Positions 56,609-64,000 of a stretch of 64,000 nucleotides of DNA are shown here, piece after piece. Under the pieces are notes generated by a model. That model did no database searches and had not been told where the DNA came from. It saw only the letters and a list, made by a program, of their open reading frames with translations. This DNA comes from SIG452 sp045638525 (GTDB taxonomy: Bacteria; Bacillota; Clostridia; UMGS1840), in NCBI GenBank assembly GCA_045638525.1, contig JAZUBQ010000008.1, forward strand, positions 58,296 through 122,295. The letters are read 5' to 3'. The translations under genes and the position numbers were made by a program. Each line of letters starts with the position of its first letter. Positions within the stretch are counted from its first letter, which is position 1.

Positions 56609-58240
56609 ATGGCGTGGTATGAGGAAGCAATTTTTTATCACATTTATCCTTTGGGAATGACGGGAGCTCCCAAAGTCAATACATACCAGGATGTGCAACA
56701 CCGATTAAATACTTTATTTCCGTTTATTTCTGAAATGAAAAAGCTTGGTTGCAATGCTTTGTATATCGGTCCGTTGTTTGAATCGGTCGGACACGGTTAT
56801 GAAACCACGGATTATAAAAAATTAGACAGCCGACTTGGCACCAATGAAGATTTGAAAAACTTTGTGAAAGAATGTCACGAGCAGGGCATCCGAGTAGTGT
56901 TAGACGGAGTGTTTAACCATACGGGGCGAGATTTTTTTGCCTTTTCGGATATCAAGACGAACAGAGAAAATTCTCGTTATAAAGACTGGTATTGCAATGT
57001 GAATTTTTATGGTAATAATGAGTATAATGACGGATTTTCCTACGAAAATTGGGGAGGATATAATTTACTTGTCAAGTTAAATCAGCACAATCCCGAAGTC
57101 AGATCCTACATTTGTGATGTGATTCGTTTTTGGGTGCAGGAATTTGATATTGACGGAATCCGACTGGATGCTGCAGATGTTTTGGATTTTTCCTATATGC
57201 AGATGTTTCGTCAGGTGGCAAATGAAGTGAAGCCTGATTTTTGGCTGATGGGAGAGGTAATTCACGGGGATTATATCCGCTGGGCAAACTCAGATACCCT
57301 ACATTCCGTAACCAATTATCATTTGCATAAGGCGCTCTATTCCGGACACAATGATCATAACTATTTTGAAATTGCACATACCGTTAGGAGATTATACGAA
57401 ATGGGGGGGAACCGTCCCGACGGACTGAAACTGTATAATTTTACGGATAATCACGATGTGGAACGGATTTATACCAAATTACATAATAAACAACATTTTG
57501 TTCCGACGCATATTCTTTTGTACACCTTGCCCGGGATTCCATCTTTATATTACGGTTCGGAGTTTGGGGCAGAAGGGAAAAAGGAATATGGTTCCGATGA
57601 TTCCCTAAGACCGGAGATTACCTATGAACACTATAAAAAAATCACCCGGAATAATGATTTGGTTTCTTTGATTTCCCGTTTGGGAGAAGTTCGTTCTCAA
57701 GTGAAAGCTTTATCCTACGGAGATTACAGAGAATTACAGTTAACGACCGGACAGTATGCGTTTTCAAGAACCTATAACGGGCAATCCGTTGTGGTGACGG
57801 TGAACAATAGTGACAGTGATTTCGTGATGCATCTTTCCGTGTCATCTGTCGGGGAATATGTAGGCGGATTATTTGGTGAACGTGTGTGTGTTGTGGACGG
57901 GAAAATTTCGGTAACTGTGCGGGCAAATTCCGGTGAAATCTGGTTACCTTCGGTTGCGGATGTGCAGTTGGAAGAACCGATAAAAATACAGATTGAACAT
58001 TCTGTGGATGAGAAAGTGATTGTAACGGAGTTACCGTTGGAGAAAGAATCTGAAACAGAAAAAACTGTTATCGAGACAATGACACCGAAATCCTATGAAA
58101 AAATGAGTGTAGAAGAATTGCAACAAGCGATTATAGAGCGCATGAAGAAAAATGGTCCCGTAACTGACCGGATGTTAAAGGATGTTTATGAAAATGTGTA
58201 TCATAATTCGCTGATTAACTGGATTAAAAGTTTTCGGTAA
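56609..58240 (+). CDS. GH13 alpha-amylase-family enzyme with a C-terminal helical tail
   Basis: A 543-residue cytoplasmic glycoside hydrolase; no signal peptide. The four GH13 regions are visible: DGVFNHTG, the nucleophile in GIRLDAADV (near 190), the acid/base in GEVIHGDY (near 222) and FTDNHDVERI (near 288). A C-terminal beta domain (about 370-460) is followed by an acidic linker and a helical tail (about 490-543; MSVEELQQAIIERMKKNGPV) that I cannot assign. It probably degrades maltodextrin, cyclodextrin or glycogen branches together with MalQ. Confidence 0.9.
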   Translation: MAWYEEAIFYHIYPLGMTGAPKVNTYQDVQHRLNTLFPFISEMKKLGCNALYIGPLFESVGHGYETTDYKKLDSRLGTNEDLKNFVKECHEQGIRVVLDGVFNHTGRDFFAFSDIKTNRENSRYKDWYCNVNFYGNNEYNDGFSYENWGGYNLLVKLNQHNPEVRSYICDVIRFWVQEFDIDGIRLDAADVLDFSYMQMFRQVANEVKPDFWLMGEVIHGDYIRWANSDTLHSVTNYHLHKALYSGHNDHNYFEIAHTVRRLYEMGGNRPDGLKLYNFTDNHDVERIYTKLHNKQHFVPTHILLYTLPGIPSLYYGSEFGAEGKKEYGSDDSLRPEITYEHYKKITRNNDLVSLISRLGEVRSQVKALSYGDYRELQLTTGQYAFSRTYNGQSVVVTVNNSDSDFVMHLSVSSVGEYVGGLFGERVCVVDGKISVTVRANSGEIWLPSVADVQLEEPIKIQIEHSVDEKVIVTELPLEKESETEKTVIETMTPKSYEKMSVEELQQAIIERMKKNGPVTDRMLKDVYENVYHNSLINWIKSFR

Positions 58241-58242
58241 AG

Positions 58243-58297
58243 AAAAGCTGTAGCAAACGAATTGAAAACTAATTGAAGTTTGCTACAGCTTTTTTTG
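58243..58297. terminator. Bidirectional intrinsic terminator
   Basis: AAAAGCTGTAGCAAAC pairs with GTTTGCTACAGCTTTT around a 19-base loop, between converging genes. The stem is shared with the terminator at 24692. Confidence 0.88.
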
Positions 58298-59176
58298 TTA
58301 TTTTTCTTTGATGATATTTAAAAATGCTTGTGCTGCGGGGGAGAGCGGATTATGCTTTAAATAAGCACAGCCAATGGAACGGGGAGGCAGCGGATTTTTC
58401 AATGTGAGAGGGGTTATGGTTCCTTTTTCAATGCTTTCTTTTGAAAATTCTTCCACCACGCAGGAAATTCCCAGATGAATGGAGGCAAATTGAATCAGTA
58501 AATCGTGTACTGCAAGTTCGATGATAGGGGAAAGAGAAATGTGGCTTTTTTGAAATTCTTTCTCTACATATCGACGGGAGGTGGCATTGGATTCTAAAAG
58601 AATCAGAGGTTCTTTTGCGATTTCTTCTCGTGTATAGACAGGTTTGGTTTTCATAGAAGGGCCTGCCACAAAAATATCGTGAATTTCCATGCAGGGGGTA
58701 AATGCCAGTTCATTATCTTCGATGGGTAAATTGACAAATGCCAGTTCGGATTTTCCTTCTTTGACATAACTTAATAAATTGGTGGAATAAGAATTTGCCA
58801 TTTCAATGCGAATTTCGGGATAACGGGTATGAAATTCTTCCAGATAGGGTAAAAGATAATGGGCGGTGATGGTGTCACCTGCCGCAATTTTTAACAAGCC
58901 TGCGTTTAAATGTTGAAATTGTGCCAGAAGCGTTTCTCCCTGGTCAATGGCAAAAAGTGCGTTTTCGATTTTTGGGAATAACATCTGTCCTTCGGGTGTC
59001 AGAGTGACACCTCGGCGGGAACGGTGAAATAATTTTGTACCCAGGTCTTGCTCCAACTGATGAATACATTGGGAGATGGCAGACTGGGAAATATACAGCT
59101 TTTCTGCCGCCATGGAAAAAGAGCCGTAACGAGCAGTTTCGAAAAAAACACGGTAATAATCCAATTTTGTTTTCAT
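58298..59176 (-). CDS. LysR-family transcriptional regulator
   Basis: A 292-residue regulator. The winged HTH is FSMAAEKLYISQSAISQCIHQLEQDLG (about residues 18-46), with HRSRRGVTLTPEGQ after it; the substrate-binding domain follows (about 90-292). It is divergent from the CofE-like gene, with a 130-base shared control region, which in this family usually means that the neighbour is the target. The effector is unknown. Confidence 0.94.
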   Translation of the reverse strand: MKTKLDYYRVFFETARYGSFSMAAEKLYISQSAISQCIHQLEQDLGTKLFHRSRRGVTLTPEGQMLFPKIENALFAIDQGETLLAQFQHLNAGLLKIAAGDTITAHYLLPYLEEFHTRYPEIRIEMANSYSTNLLSYVKEGKSELAFVNLPIEDNELAFTPCMEIHDIFVAGPSMKTKPVYTREEIAKEPLILLESNATSRRYVEKEFQKSHISLSPIIELAVHDLLIQFASIHLGISCVVEEFSKESIEKGTITPLTLKNPLPPRSIGCAYLKHNPLSPAAQAFLNIIKEK

Positions 59177-59192
59177 ATATAAGCTCTCCTTA

Positions 59193-59244
59193 TTACTAAT
59201 GTAAGAATTATCTACTTTACTAATGGTTTTGTTTGTATTATAAT
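59193..59244 (+). promoter_or_regulatory. LysR-type site and promoter of the CofE-like gene
   Basis: TTACTAATGTAA (59193-59204) is a palindrome of the T-N-A type bound by LysR proteins, and a half copy TTTACTAAT lies next to it. The promoter TTTACT, 17 bases, TATAAT (59216-59244) begins immediately after. Confidence 0.6.
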
Positions 59245-59307
59245 AAGGATAGATAAAAATGTCAAGCTTTGATTTACAATAAATTAAAAAATTGTGAGGT
59301 ATGTGCT

Positions 59308-60498
59308 ATGGAAAGAAAAATCGGAACCGTTTCTCGCGGTGTGCGTTGTCCTATCATTCGTGAAGGAGACGATATTGCATCCATCGTGGTAAATAGCGTG
59401 ATTGAAGCGGCAGAATCGGAAGGATTTGAGCTTCGTGATCGTGATGTAGTTGCAGTAACCGAATCTGTGGTTGCTCGTTCTCAGGGAAACTATGCATCTG
59501 TGGAAGCGATTGCCAAAGATGTGAAAAATAAATTAGGTGGCGAAACCATCGGGGTAATTTTCCCCATTTTAAGCCGTAACCGTTTTGCAATTTGCTTAAA
59601 AGGGATTGCAATGGGGGCAAAAAAAGTTGTGCTGATGCTCAACTACCCCAGTGATGAAGTAGGGAACGCCCTGGTTTCTTTAGACCAGTTGGATGAAGCT
59701 GGTGTGAACCCTTATTCCGATGTATTAACCGAAGCAAAATACAGAGAACTGTTCGGCGAAAATCTACATCCTTTCACCGGTGTGGACTATGTGCAGTATT
59801 ACGGTGATTTAATCCGTTCCTGTGGTGCAGAAGCTGAAATTATTTTAGCAAATGACTGTCGTTCTATTTTAAAATATACCGACTGCGTATTAAATTGTGA
59901 TATTCACAGCCGTGTGCGTACCAAACGTCTTTTAAAAGCTGCTGGTGCAAAATGTGTGGTTGGTCTGGACGAAATCTTAAACGAAAGTGTTGACGGTAGC
60001 GGATACAACGAAAATTACGGTTTGTTGGGCTCCAATAAATCCACCGAAGATACCATCAAACTGTTCCCACATGAATGTCTTGATATGGTTGAAGGTATGC
60101 AGAAACAGTTCAAAGAACGTACCGGCAAAAACATCGAGGTTATGGTGTATGGAGACGGTGCTTTCAAAGATCCGGTTGGAAAAATCTGGGAACTGGCTGA
60201 CCCGGTAGTTTCTCCTGCCTATACCAAAGGCTTGGAAGGAACTCCCAATGAGCTGAAATTAAAATATCTTGCTGACAATGATTTTGCAGATTTAAAAGGC
60301 GATGAATTAAGAGCAGCGATTGAACAGGCGATTCGTGATAAAGGCAGCGATTTGGTTGGTAATATGGCATCTCAGGGAACTACTCCCCGTAGAATTACTG
60401 ATTTAATCGGTTCTTTATGTGACTTGACCAGTGGTTCCGGAGATAAAGGAACTCCTATCGTATTGGTTCAGGGATATTTTGACAACCTGACTGACTAA
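59308..60498 (+). CDS. CofE-like protein (F420-0:glutamate ligase family, PF01996)
   Basis: A 396-residue cytoplasmic protein. The N-terminal VVAVTESVVARSQGNYASVE and GVIFPILSRNRFAICLKGIA, and the later VMVYGDGAFKDPVGKIWELA, match the F420 gamma-glutamyl ligase fold. In methanogens and actinobacteria CofE adds glutamates to coenzyme F420. Clostridia are not known to make F420 and no other cof gene is seen, so the substrate here is probably different. The start MERKIGTV has GTGAGGT upstream. It is a single gene, probably controlled by the divergent LysR. Confidence 0.8.
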   Translation: MERKIGTVSRGVRCPIIREGDDIASIVVNSVIEAAESEGFELRDRDVVAVTESVVARSQGNYASVEAIAKDVKNKLGGETIGVIFPILSRNRFAICLKGIAMGAKKVVLMLNYPSDEVGNALVSLDQLDEAGVNPYSDVLTEAKYRELFGENLHPFTGVDYVQYYGDLIRSCGAEAEIILANDCRSILKYTDCVLNCDIHSRVRTKRLLKAAGAKCVVGLDEILNESVDGSGYNENYGLLGSNKSTEDTIKLFPHECLDMVEGMQKQFKERTGKNIEVMVYGDGAFKDPVGKIWELADPVVSPAYTKGLEGTPNELKLKYLADNDFADLKGDELRAAIEQAIRDKGSDLVGNMASQGTTPRRITDLIGSLCDLTSGSGDKGTPIVLVQGYFDNLTD

Positions 60499-60505
60499 AA
60501 AAGAA

Positions 60506-60546
60506 TAAAAAATGTCCTCCGTTATGATACGGAGGACATTTTTTTA
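60506..60546. terminator. Bidirectional intrinsic terminator
   Basis: AAAAAATGTCCTCCGT pairs with ACGGAGGACATTTTTT around 6 bases, between converging genes. Confidence 0.92.
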
Positions 60547-61728
60547 TCACATTGTTTCATTACAAACCTGTATAATTTTGTCGGCAGCACCTTTTGCACC
60601 GGAACAACGTTGGAATCCTTCGGATATTTTTCTCGCATTTTTTTGATAGGAAATATCGGTAAGTATTTGATGAACCGAATCTAAAATGTTGGTGGGGGAG
60701 GTTTGATGCAGTTTAATGCCGGCACCCAGTTGCAAAACTCTTTCGCAAACTCCGTTTTGTTCGGCGGTTTGCGGCAGCATAATCAGAGGTACACCGAAGT
60801 ACAGACTCTCGTTTACACTGTTCATTCCGCAGTGGGAAATAAACACATCTGCTTTTTGTAAAACTGCAATCTGGTCAATATGAGTGACAACCGAAATATT
60901 TTTGTTGGAAGTGATGAGTTTTTCCGGCGGAATCAGATTTCCCACAGATAAAATTACCTGGAAATCGGTGTTGGAAAATCCGGAGATGCAATCCTGATAA
61001 AATGGCAGCATATCGTTGTTGACCGTTCCCATAGAAATATAAATCAGTTTCTCTTTTGTTTTTTTTATTTCTGATGTAGTCGGACGAAGGCAAGGACCGA
61101 CAAATGCATAGTTTTTTGAAAAAGTTTCCGAAAATGGCTGAAACTCAGCAGAGGTATATACAATGGTATGAAGACGCTCATCATTACCGATAATATCTAA
61201 AATATTTGTTACAGGATATCCTTTGTTTTGTAGGCGTTTCACTTGTTTTGAAATTTGGGATAAGGAAAGAATCATTTTCAGTAAATCCCAAAGACTTCTT
61301 TTCATAATTTTTGATGAGTATTGGTTGAAAGCAAAGGTGGTTGTGGAAGAAACAAAGGGGATTTTCAGCTTTTTTGCCACTGCTTTTCCCCATAATGCCA
61401 TGGAGTCGGCTACAATGCAGTCAGGCTGTAGTTGTTGCATTTCATCAGAAACTTTATCATCAAGGGCTAAGGTGGTATCCACTAATAATTTTGTGGAGAA
61501 TGCCAAATCTTTTCCGATGCGGTTGGCATCTTTAGGATTTAACTTTGTTTGAGTATCAAATTCGTCACAAGAGATAAAGGTTGCTCCGGTAGCTTCGATT
61601 TTTTCGCGCAGCATTTGATAGGAATAATACCAAACCTGATGTCCACGAGAAATCAATTCCCGAACTACACCCAATGTTGGATTGGTGTGCCCGTGGGCAG
61701 GAAATCCAAAGAAAACAATTTTGCTCAT
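60547..61728 (-). CDS. MGT-type glycosyltransferase (GT1 family)
   Basis: A 393-residue GT-B glycosyltransferase. It opens with MSKIVFFGFPAHGHTNPTLG and carries the nucleotide-sugar site VFISHCGMNSVNESLYFGVP followed by LIMLPQTAEQNGVCERV (near residues 290-325). Relatives glycosylate macrolides, flavonoids, sterols or lipids, so a role in detoxification or a small secondary metabolite is possible. It is 16 bases downstream of an AbrB-type regulator gene, an unusual pairing. Acceptor unknown. Confidence 0.9.
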   Translation of the reverse strand: MSKIVFFGFPAHGHTNPTLGVVRELISRGHQVWYYSYQMLREKIEATGATFISCDEFDTQTKLNPKDANRIGKDLAFSTKLLVDTTLALDDKVSDEMQQLQPDCIVADSMALWGKAVAKKLKIPFVSSTTTFAFNQYSSKIMKRSLWDLLKMILSLSQISKQVKRLQNKGYPVTNILDIIGNDERLHTIVYTSAEFQPFSETFSKNYAFVGPCLRPTTSEIKKTKEKLIYISMGTVNNDMLPFYQDCISGFSNTDFQVILSVGNLIPPEKLITSNKNISVVTHIDQIAVLQKADVFISHCGMNSVNESLYFGVPLIMLPQTAEQNGVCERVLQLGAGIKLHQTSPTNILDSVHQILTDISYQKNARKISEGFQRCSGAKGAADKIIQVCNETM

Positions 61729-61744
61729 ATTTTATCACCTGCTT

Positions 61745-61954
61745 TTATTCTTCCATTTCATTAAAAATTTGCTTGATAACTTCTTGTTGCATTTCTTTTG
61801 GTGGGATTGCAATTCCTTTTTTTTCATCACCGAGTATCAGAATCTCATCTCCGGGATGTAGTCGGAAGGCTTCTCTTGCCTCTTTTGGAATGACAAACTG
61901 TCCTTTCTCTCCGATTTTAACCATCCAGGCATATTTTCCATTGTATATATTCAT
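61745..61954 (-). CDS. AbrB/MazE/SpoVT-type DNA-binding protein
   Basis: A 69-residue swapped-hairpin transcription factor. VKIGEKGQFVIPKEAREAFRL (about residues 12-32) and HPGDEILILGDEKKGIAI are the AbrB-fold signature; the C terminus is a short helix. No MazF-like toxin is adjacent, so it is not an antitoxin in a standard pair. A perfect dyad over its promoter indicates autoregulation, and the glycosyltransferase that follows would be controlled with it. Confidence 0.9.
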   Translation of the reverse strand: MNIYNGKYAWMVKIGEKGQFVIPKEAREAFRLHPGDEILILGDEKKGIAIPPKEMQQEVIKQIFNEMEE

Positions 61955-61970
61955 AGTATTTCTCCTTTAC

Positions 61971-62018
61971 AGTATGATTAGTATGAATAATCATACTATA
62001 AAATAATCGATTTGTCAA
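61971..62018 (-). promoter_or_regulatory. Promoter with overlapping 10-bp dyad operator
   Basis: Minus-strand TTGACA (62013-62018), 17 bases, TATGAT (61990-61995). AGTATGATTA and TAATCATACT form a perfect inverted repeat with a 7-base centre (61971-61997), covering the -10 element. This is the likely binding site of the AbrB-type protein. Confidence 0.75.
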
Positions 62019-62159
62019 TTAAAATTGAGAAAAATGTAACCGTCAACGATGGATTTTTGATGTAACAGAAATACCAATATCGTGTGTTTGTGCTATTGGT
62101 ATATTTGTAACTACTGATTTTATTCATAACGCCGAAAATCGAAAAAAGGTTGCAGAATG

Positions 62160-62188
62160 TTGACTATTGCTGAAAAAAGTGGTAAAAT
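62160..62188 (+). promoter_or_regulatory. Sigma-A promoter for pncA-nadE
   Basis: TTGACT, 17 bases, TAAAAT; the leader is about 120 bases and holds a GGCTC/GAGCC hairpin (62219-62237). Confidence 0.7.
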
Positions 62189-62260
62189 TTGAGTATATTG
62201 TGAAAAAAATAATTCATGTGGCTCGCATACGAGAGCCAATGAAAATCTGGCGGTTGATTC

Positions 62261-62280
62261 CTGTTTTGAATTCAATACAG
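62261..62280 (+). promoter_or_regulatory. 20-bp palindrome in the pncA leader (possible operator)
   Basis: CTGTTTTGAATTCAATACAG is a palindrome with one symmetric mismatch, 38 bases before the start codon. A niacin-responsive repressor site or a leader hairpin are both possible. Confidence 0.45.
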
Positions 62281-62317
62281 AGGGGTTACAAAACGATTTT
62301 GGTGAGGAGTGATAAGG

Positions 62318-62848
62318 ATGAGAAAAGTGCTGGTTGTAGTGGATATGCAAAAGGATTTTGTTGATGGTGCGTTGGGTTCTAAGGAAGCCGTTGCCATCGT
62401 TGACAATGTTGTTAAGAAAATCAATGAGTTTGATGGTGACATTATCATTACTTACGATACTCACGGGGAAAACTACCTAAAAACGCAAGAAGGGCAAAAT
62501 CTTCCGGTTTCACATTGCATAAAAGGTACCGATGGATGGAAACTTGACGCCAAGGTTCAGATGGCAGTGGAAAAGAAAGAATTTTTTGCAATCGAAAAAC
62601 CAACCTTTGGTTCTGTAGAACTTCCGAAATATATTAAGGAAACTTATAATCCGGATGAAATTGAAATCGAGCTGATTGGTCTGTGTACAGATATTTGTGT
62701 GGTATCGAATGTGTTGTTGTTGAAGGCGAATTTTATAGAAACTAAAGTAAGTGTTGATGCAAGCTGTTGTGCCGGTGTTACACCGGAAAGCCATAATGCA
62801 GCCCTTACAACAATGAAAATGTGTCAGATCAATGTAATTGGGGCATAA
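62318..62848 (+). CDS. pncA: Nicotinamidase-type cysteine hydrolase
   Basis: A 176-residue isochorismatase-fold hydrolase. The catalytic Asp is in VVDMQKDFVDGAL (residue 9 region), the metal-site YDTHGENY follows, and the nucleophile Cys is in LIGLCTDICVVSN (near 130). It converts nicotinamide to nicotinate for NAD salvage. The operon position before nadE supports this over other cysteine hydrolases. GAGGAG precedes the ATG. Confidence 0.88.
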   Translation: MRKVLVVVDMQKDFVDGALGSKEAVAIVDNVVKKINEFDGDIIITYDTHGENYLKTQEGQNLPVSHCIKGTDGWKLDAKVQMAVEKKEFFAIEKPTFGSVELPKYIKETYNPDEIEIELIGLCTDICVVSNVLLLKANFIETKVSVDASCCAGVTPESHNAALTTMKMCQINVIGA

Positions 62849-62851
62849 TAA

Positions 62852-62977
62852 GGGTGGATACACTTTAGAAACATTGTGGAAGTAGCTCTTTTAGAAACAG
62901 TGTTCAAAGATGGTAATGTGATGAAAAATCATACTTTGGATGGAATTCGACAAAAATTGAATGGTGGTGCGTTTTAA
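62852..62977 (+). pseudogene. pncB: C-terminal remnant of nicotinate phosphoribosyltransferase
   Basis: An open stretch without a start codon reading VALLETVFKDGNVMKNHTLD then GIRQKLNGGAF before its stop, which overlaps the nadE ATG. The pattern LLETVFKDG...TLEEIRQRLN is the usual end of PncB. The bulk of the gene is missing. Because PncB joins PncA (nicotinate) to NadE, its loss here would break the local salvage route unless an intact copy lies elsewhere. Identification rests on about 35 residues. Confidence 0.65.
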
Positions 62978-63708
62978 TGTTTGATGCTGAAAAAATAAAA
63001 AATGAATGTGTTGCGTGGATACGCGAATTTTTTGAAAATAACGGGAAAAACTGTAAAGCAGTTGTAGGTATTTCCGGTGGGAAAGACAGCTCGATTGCTG
63101 CGGCGTTATGTGTTGAGGCGTTGGGGAAAGACAGAGTTATCGGAGTATTGATGCCAAAAGGGGAACAACATGACATTGATATGGCGTATCTTCTGGTGAA
63201 TCATTTGGATATTAAGCACTATGTTGTTAATATTAAGGATGCGTTTGATGCTATGCTTCAAAATATGCCGGCTGATCTGGCAATCAGTGATCAAACCGTT
63301 CAGAATCTTCCTCCCAGAATCAGAATGACAACCTTATATGCGATTTCCCAAAGTTCCAACGGCAGGGTATGTAACACCTGTAACTTGTCTGAAGACTGGG
63401 TTGGATATTCCACAAGATACGGTGATTCTGTCGGTGATTTTTCTCCTCTGTCTCATTTGACTGTTACAGAAATTAAAGAAATCGGACATCTGTTAGGCTT
63501 GCCAAAAGAACTGGTGGAAAAAACTCCGATTGATGGTTTGTGTGGCAAAACTGATGAAGAAAATCTTGGTTTTACCTATGCCGAATTGGATCGCTACATT
63601 CGGGAAGGGCAGATTGAAAGCGAATATAAGAAGAAGCTCATTGATGAAAGACACGAAAGAAATCTGTTTAAACTTGAACTGATGCCCAGTTTCAAGCCCA
63701 CGATGTGA
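62977..63708 (+). CDS. nadE: NH3-dependent NAD synthetase
   Basis: A 243-residue enzyme that amidates deamido-NAD using ammonia. The PP-loop is VVGISGGKDSSIAAAL (near 29-44). ARQ-type regions are RIRMTTLYAISQSSN and GDFSPLSHLTVTEI, with the substrate part ELVEKTPIDGLCGKTDEENLG. There is no glutaminase domain, as expected for this short form. Its ATG overlaps the stop of the pncB remnant. Confidence 0.95.
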   Translation: MFDAEKIKNECVAWIREFFENNGKNCKAVVGISGGKDSSIAAALCVEALGKDRVIGVLMPKGEQHDIDMAYLLVNHLDIKHYVVNIKDAFDAMLQNMPADLAISDQTVQNLPPRIRMTTLYAISQSSNGRVCNTCNLSEDWVGYSTRYGDSVGDFSPLSHLTVTEIKEIGHLLGLPKELVEKTPIDGLCGKTDEENLGFTYAELDRYIREGQIESEYKKKLIDERHERNLFKLELMPSFKPTM

Positions 63709-63752
63709 TGTTATATGGAACTTTCAAAATTATGATTTTATGAATTAAAATG

Positions 63753-63787
63753 AAAAAAGACTATTCCAAAGAATAGTCTTTTTTTCT
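63753..63787 (+). terminator. Intrinsic terminator after nadE
   Basis: AAAAAAGACTATTC pairs with GAATAGTCTTTTTT around 4 bases. Confidence 0.9.
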
Positions 63788-64000
63788 GTCTAAGTAAGAC
63801 TAAATTGTACATATATGTAGCTAAGTCCGAAGAAAAGTACACCGGTTTGATACTTAACAAATTGGAATTTATTATATAATACACCAAGCGAGTAACGGTA
63901 TGTAGCAACTTAATAAAACAAGCCGTTGCCAAAGACCGCCGTATCTCAAAACAGTATTTACGAACTTTTCTTTCTCGCCCATAATGAAAAAACAAAAAAA
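63788..64000. other. Window end: no supported gene
   Basis: A/T-rich sequence with no convincing frame. TATAAT near 63876 could be part of a promoter for something beyond the window. Confidence 0.4.

Noticed and set aside
61745..61954. Toxin-antitoxin antitoxin
   Set aside because: The neighbour is a glycosyltransferase of nearly 400 residues; no MazF-, PIN- or Doc-like toxin is present.
62167..62364. Open frame of 65 codons in the pncA leader
   Set aside because: It overlaps the pncA start in another frame, lacks a good ribosome site and matches no family I know.
63866..63983. Possible coding fragment reading NLIKQAVAKDRRISKQYLRTFLS near the window end, shortened here to its idea
   Set aside because: The frame is closed by a stop at about 63879 upstream, has no start and no recognised family.

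Overview
The window reads as the chromosome of an uncharacterised, low-GC, spore-forming member of the Clostridia (Firmicutes). The evidence is Gram-positive Shine-Dalgarno sites and sigma-A promoters (TTGACA, 17 bp, TATAAT) before most units, a spoIIAA-spoIIAB-sigF operon, a SpoVD-like PASTA transpeptidase, DUF881 and small-basic-protein genes beside ftsZ, tRNA genes with encoded CCA, and typical clostridial repeats. No phage, plasmid, CRISPR array, rRNA or IS transposase was found. Most of the window is core genome, and the accessory content sits between the core blocks.

Layout. (1) Positions 1-17,150, minus strand: hflX (cut by the window edge), a HAD phosphatase and, after a short plus-strand DUF6514 gene, a division and cell-wall (dcw) cluster transcribed mraZ-rsmH-ftsL-spoVD-murE-murF-mraY-ftsW-murG-murA-ftsQ-DUF881-sbp-ftsZ. 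murD, murC, murB and ftsA are missing from it. (2) 17,290-32,130, accessory: tRNA-Val, tRNA-Ile2 (CAT) and tRNA-Leu (GAG), each linked to an unusual array of tiny hairpins. One array is followed by a four-helix-bundle (23S rRNA IVS-type) gene. Between them lie a giant BspA-type leucine-rich-repeat protein, a DEAD-box helicase, a uronate-isomerase homologue that has lost its active-site motifs, an NADP-type secondary alcohol dehydrogenase with a tiny ferritin-like partner, a TipAS-type MerR regulator, a VanY-like carboxypeptidase and secG. (3) 32,231-37,714: a second, 1827-residue BspA-type protein with near-identical 69-bp repeats and a large unrecognised domain. (4) 37,840-41,500: rpmG-secE-nusG-rplK-rplA and rplJ-rplL with their leaders. 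(5) 41,570-50,290: repeats, an orphan structured RNA, then ylxM-ffh-rpsP-khpA-rimM-trmD-yhbY-nadD/yqeK-rsfS-leuS. (6) 50,617-54,600: a second paralogous orphan RNA, the spoIIA operon on the minus strand, dut, a cyclophilin lipoprotein and a DUF6873 gene. (7) 54,610-64,000: tRNA-Leu (CAA), rpmB, malQ plus a GH13 enzyme, a LysR/CofE-like divergent pair, an AbrB-type regulator with a glycosyltransferase, and pncA, a pncB remnant and nadE.

The best candidates for something undescribed are the tRNA-linked hairpin arrays with their four-helix-bundle gene; the two paralogous, free-standing RNAs of about 168 nt, which look like 6S RNA (closing helix, central bubble, terminal stem, own promoter and terminator); and the full-length uronate-isomerase homologue lacking the HxH, SDH, RNNN and TDSR motifs. 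All functional calls are from reading sequence alone. No database search was run.
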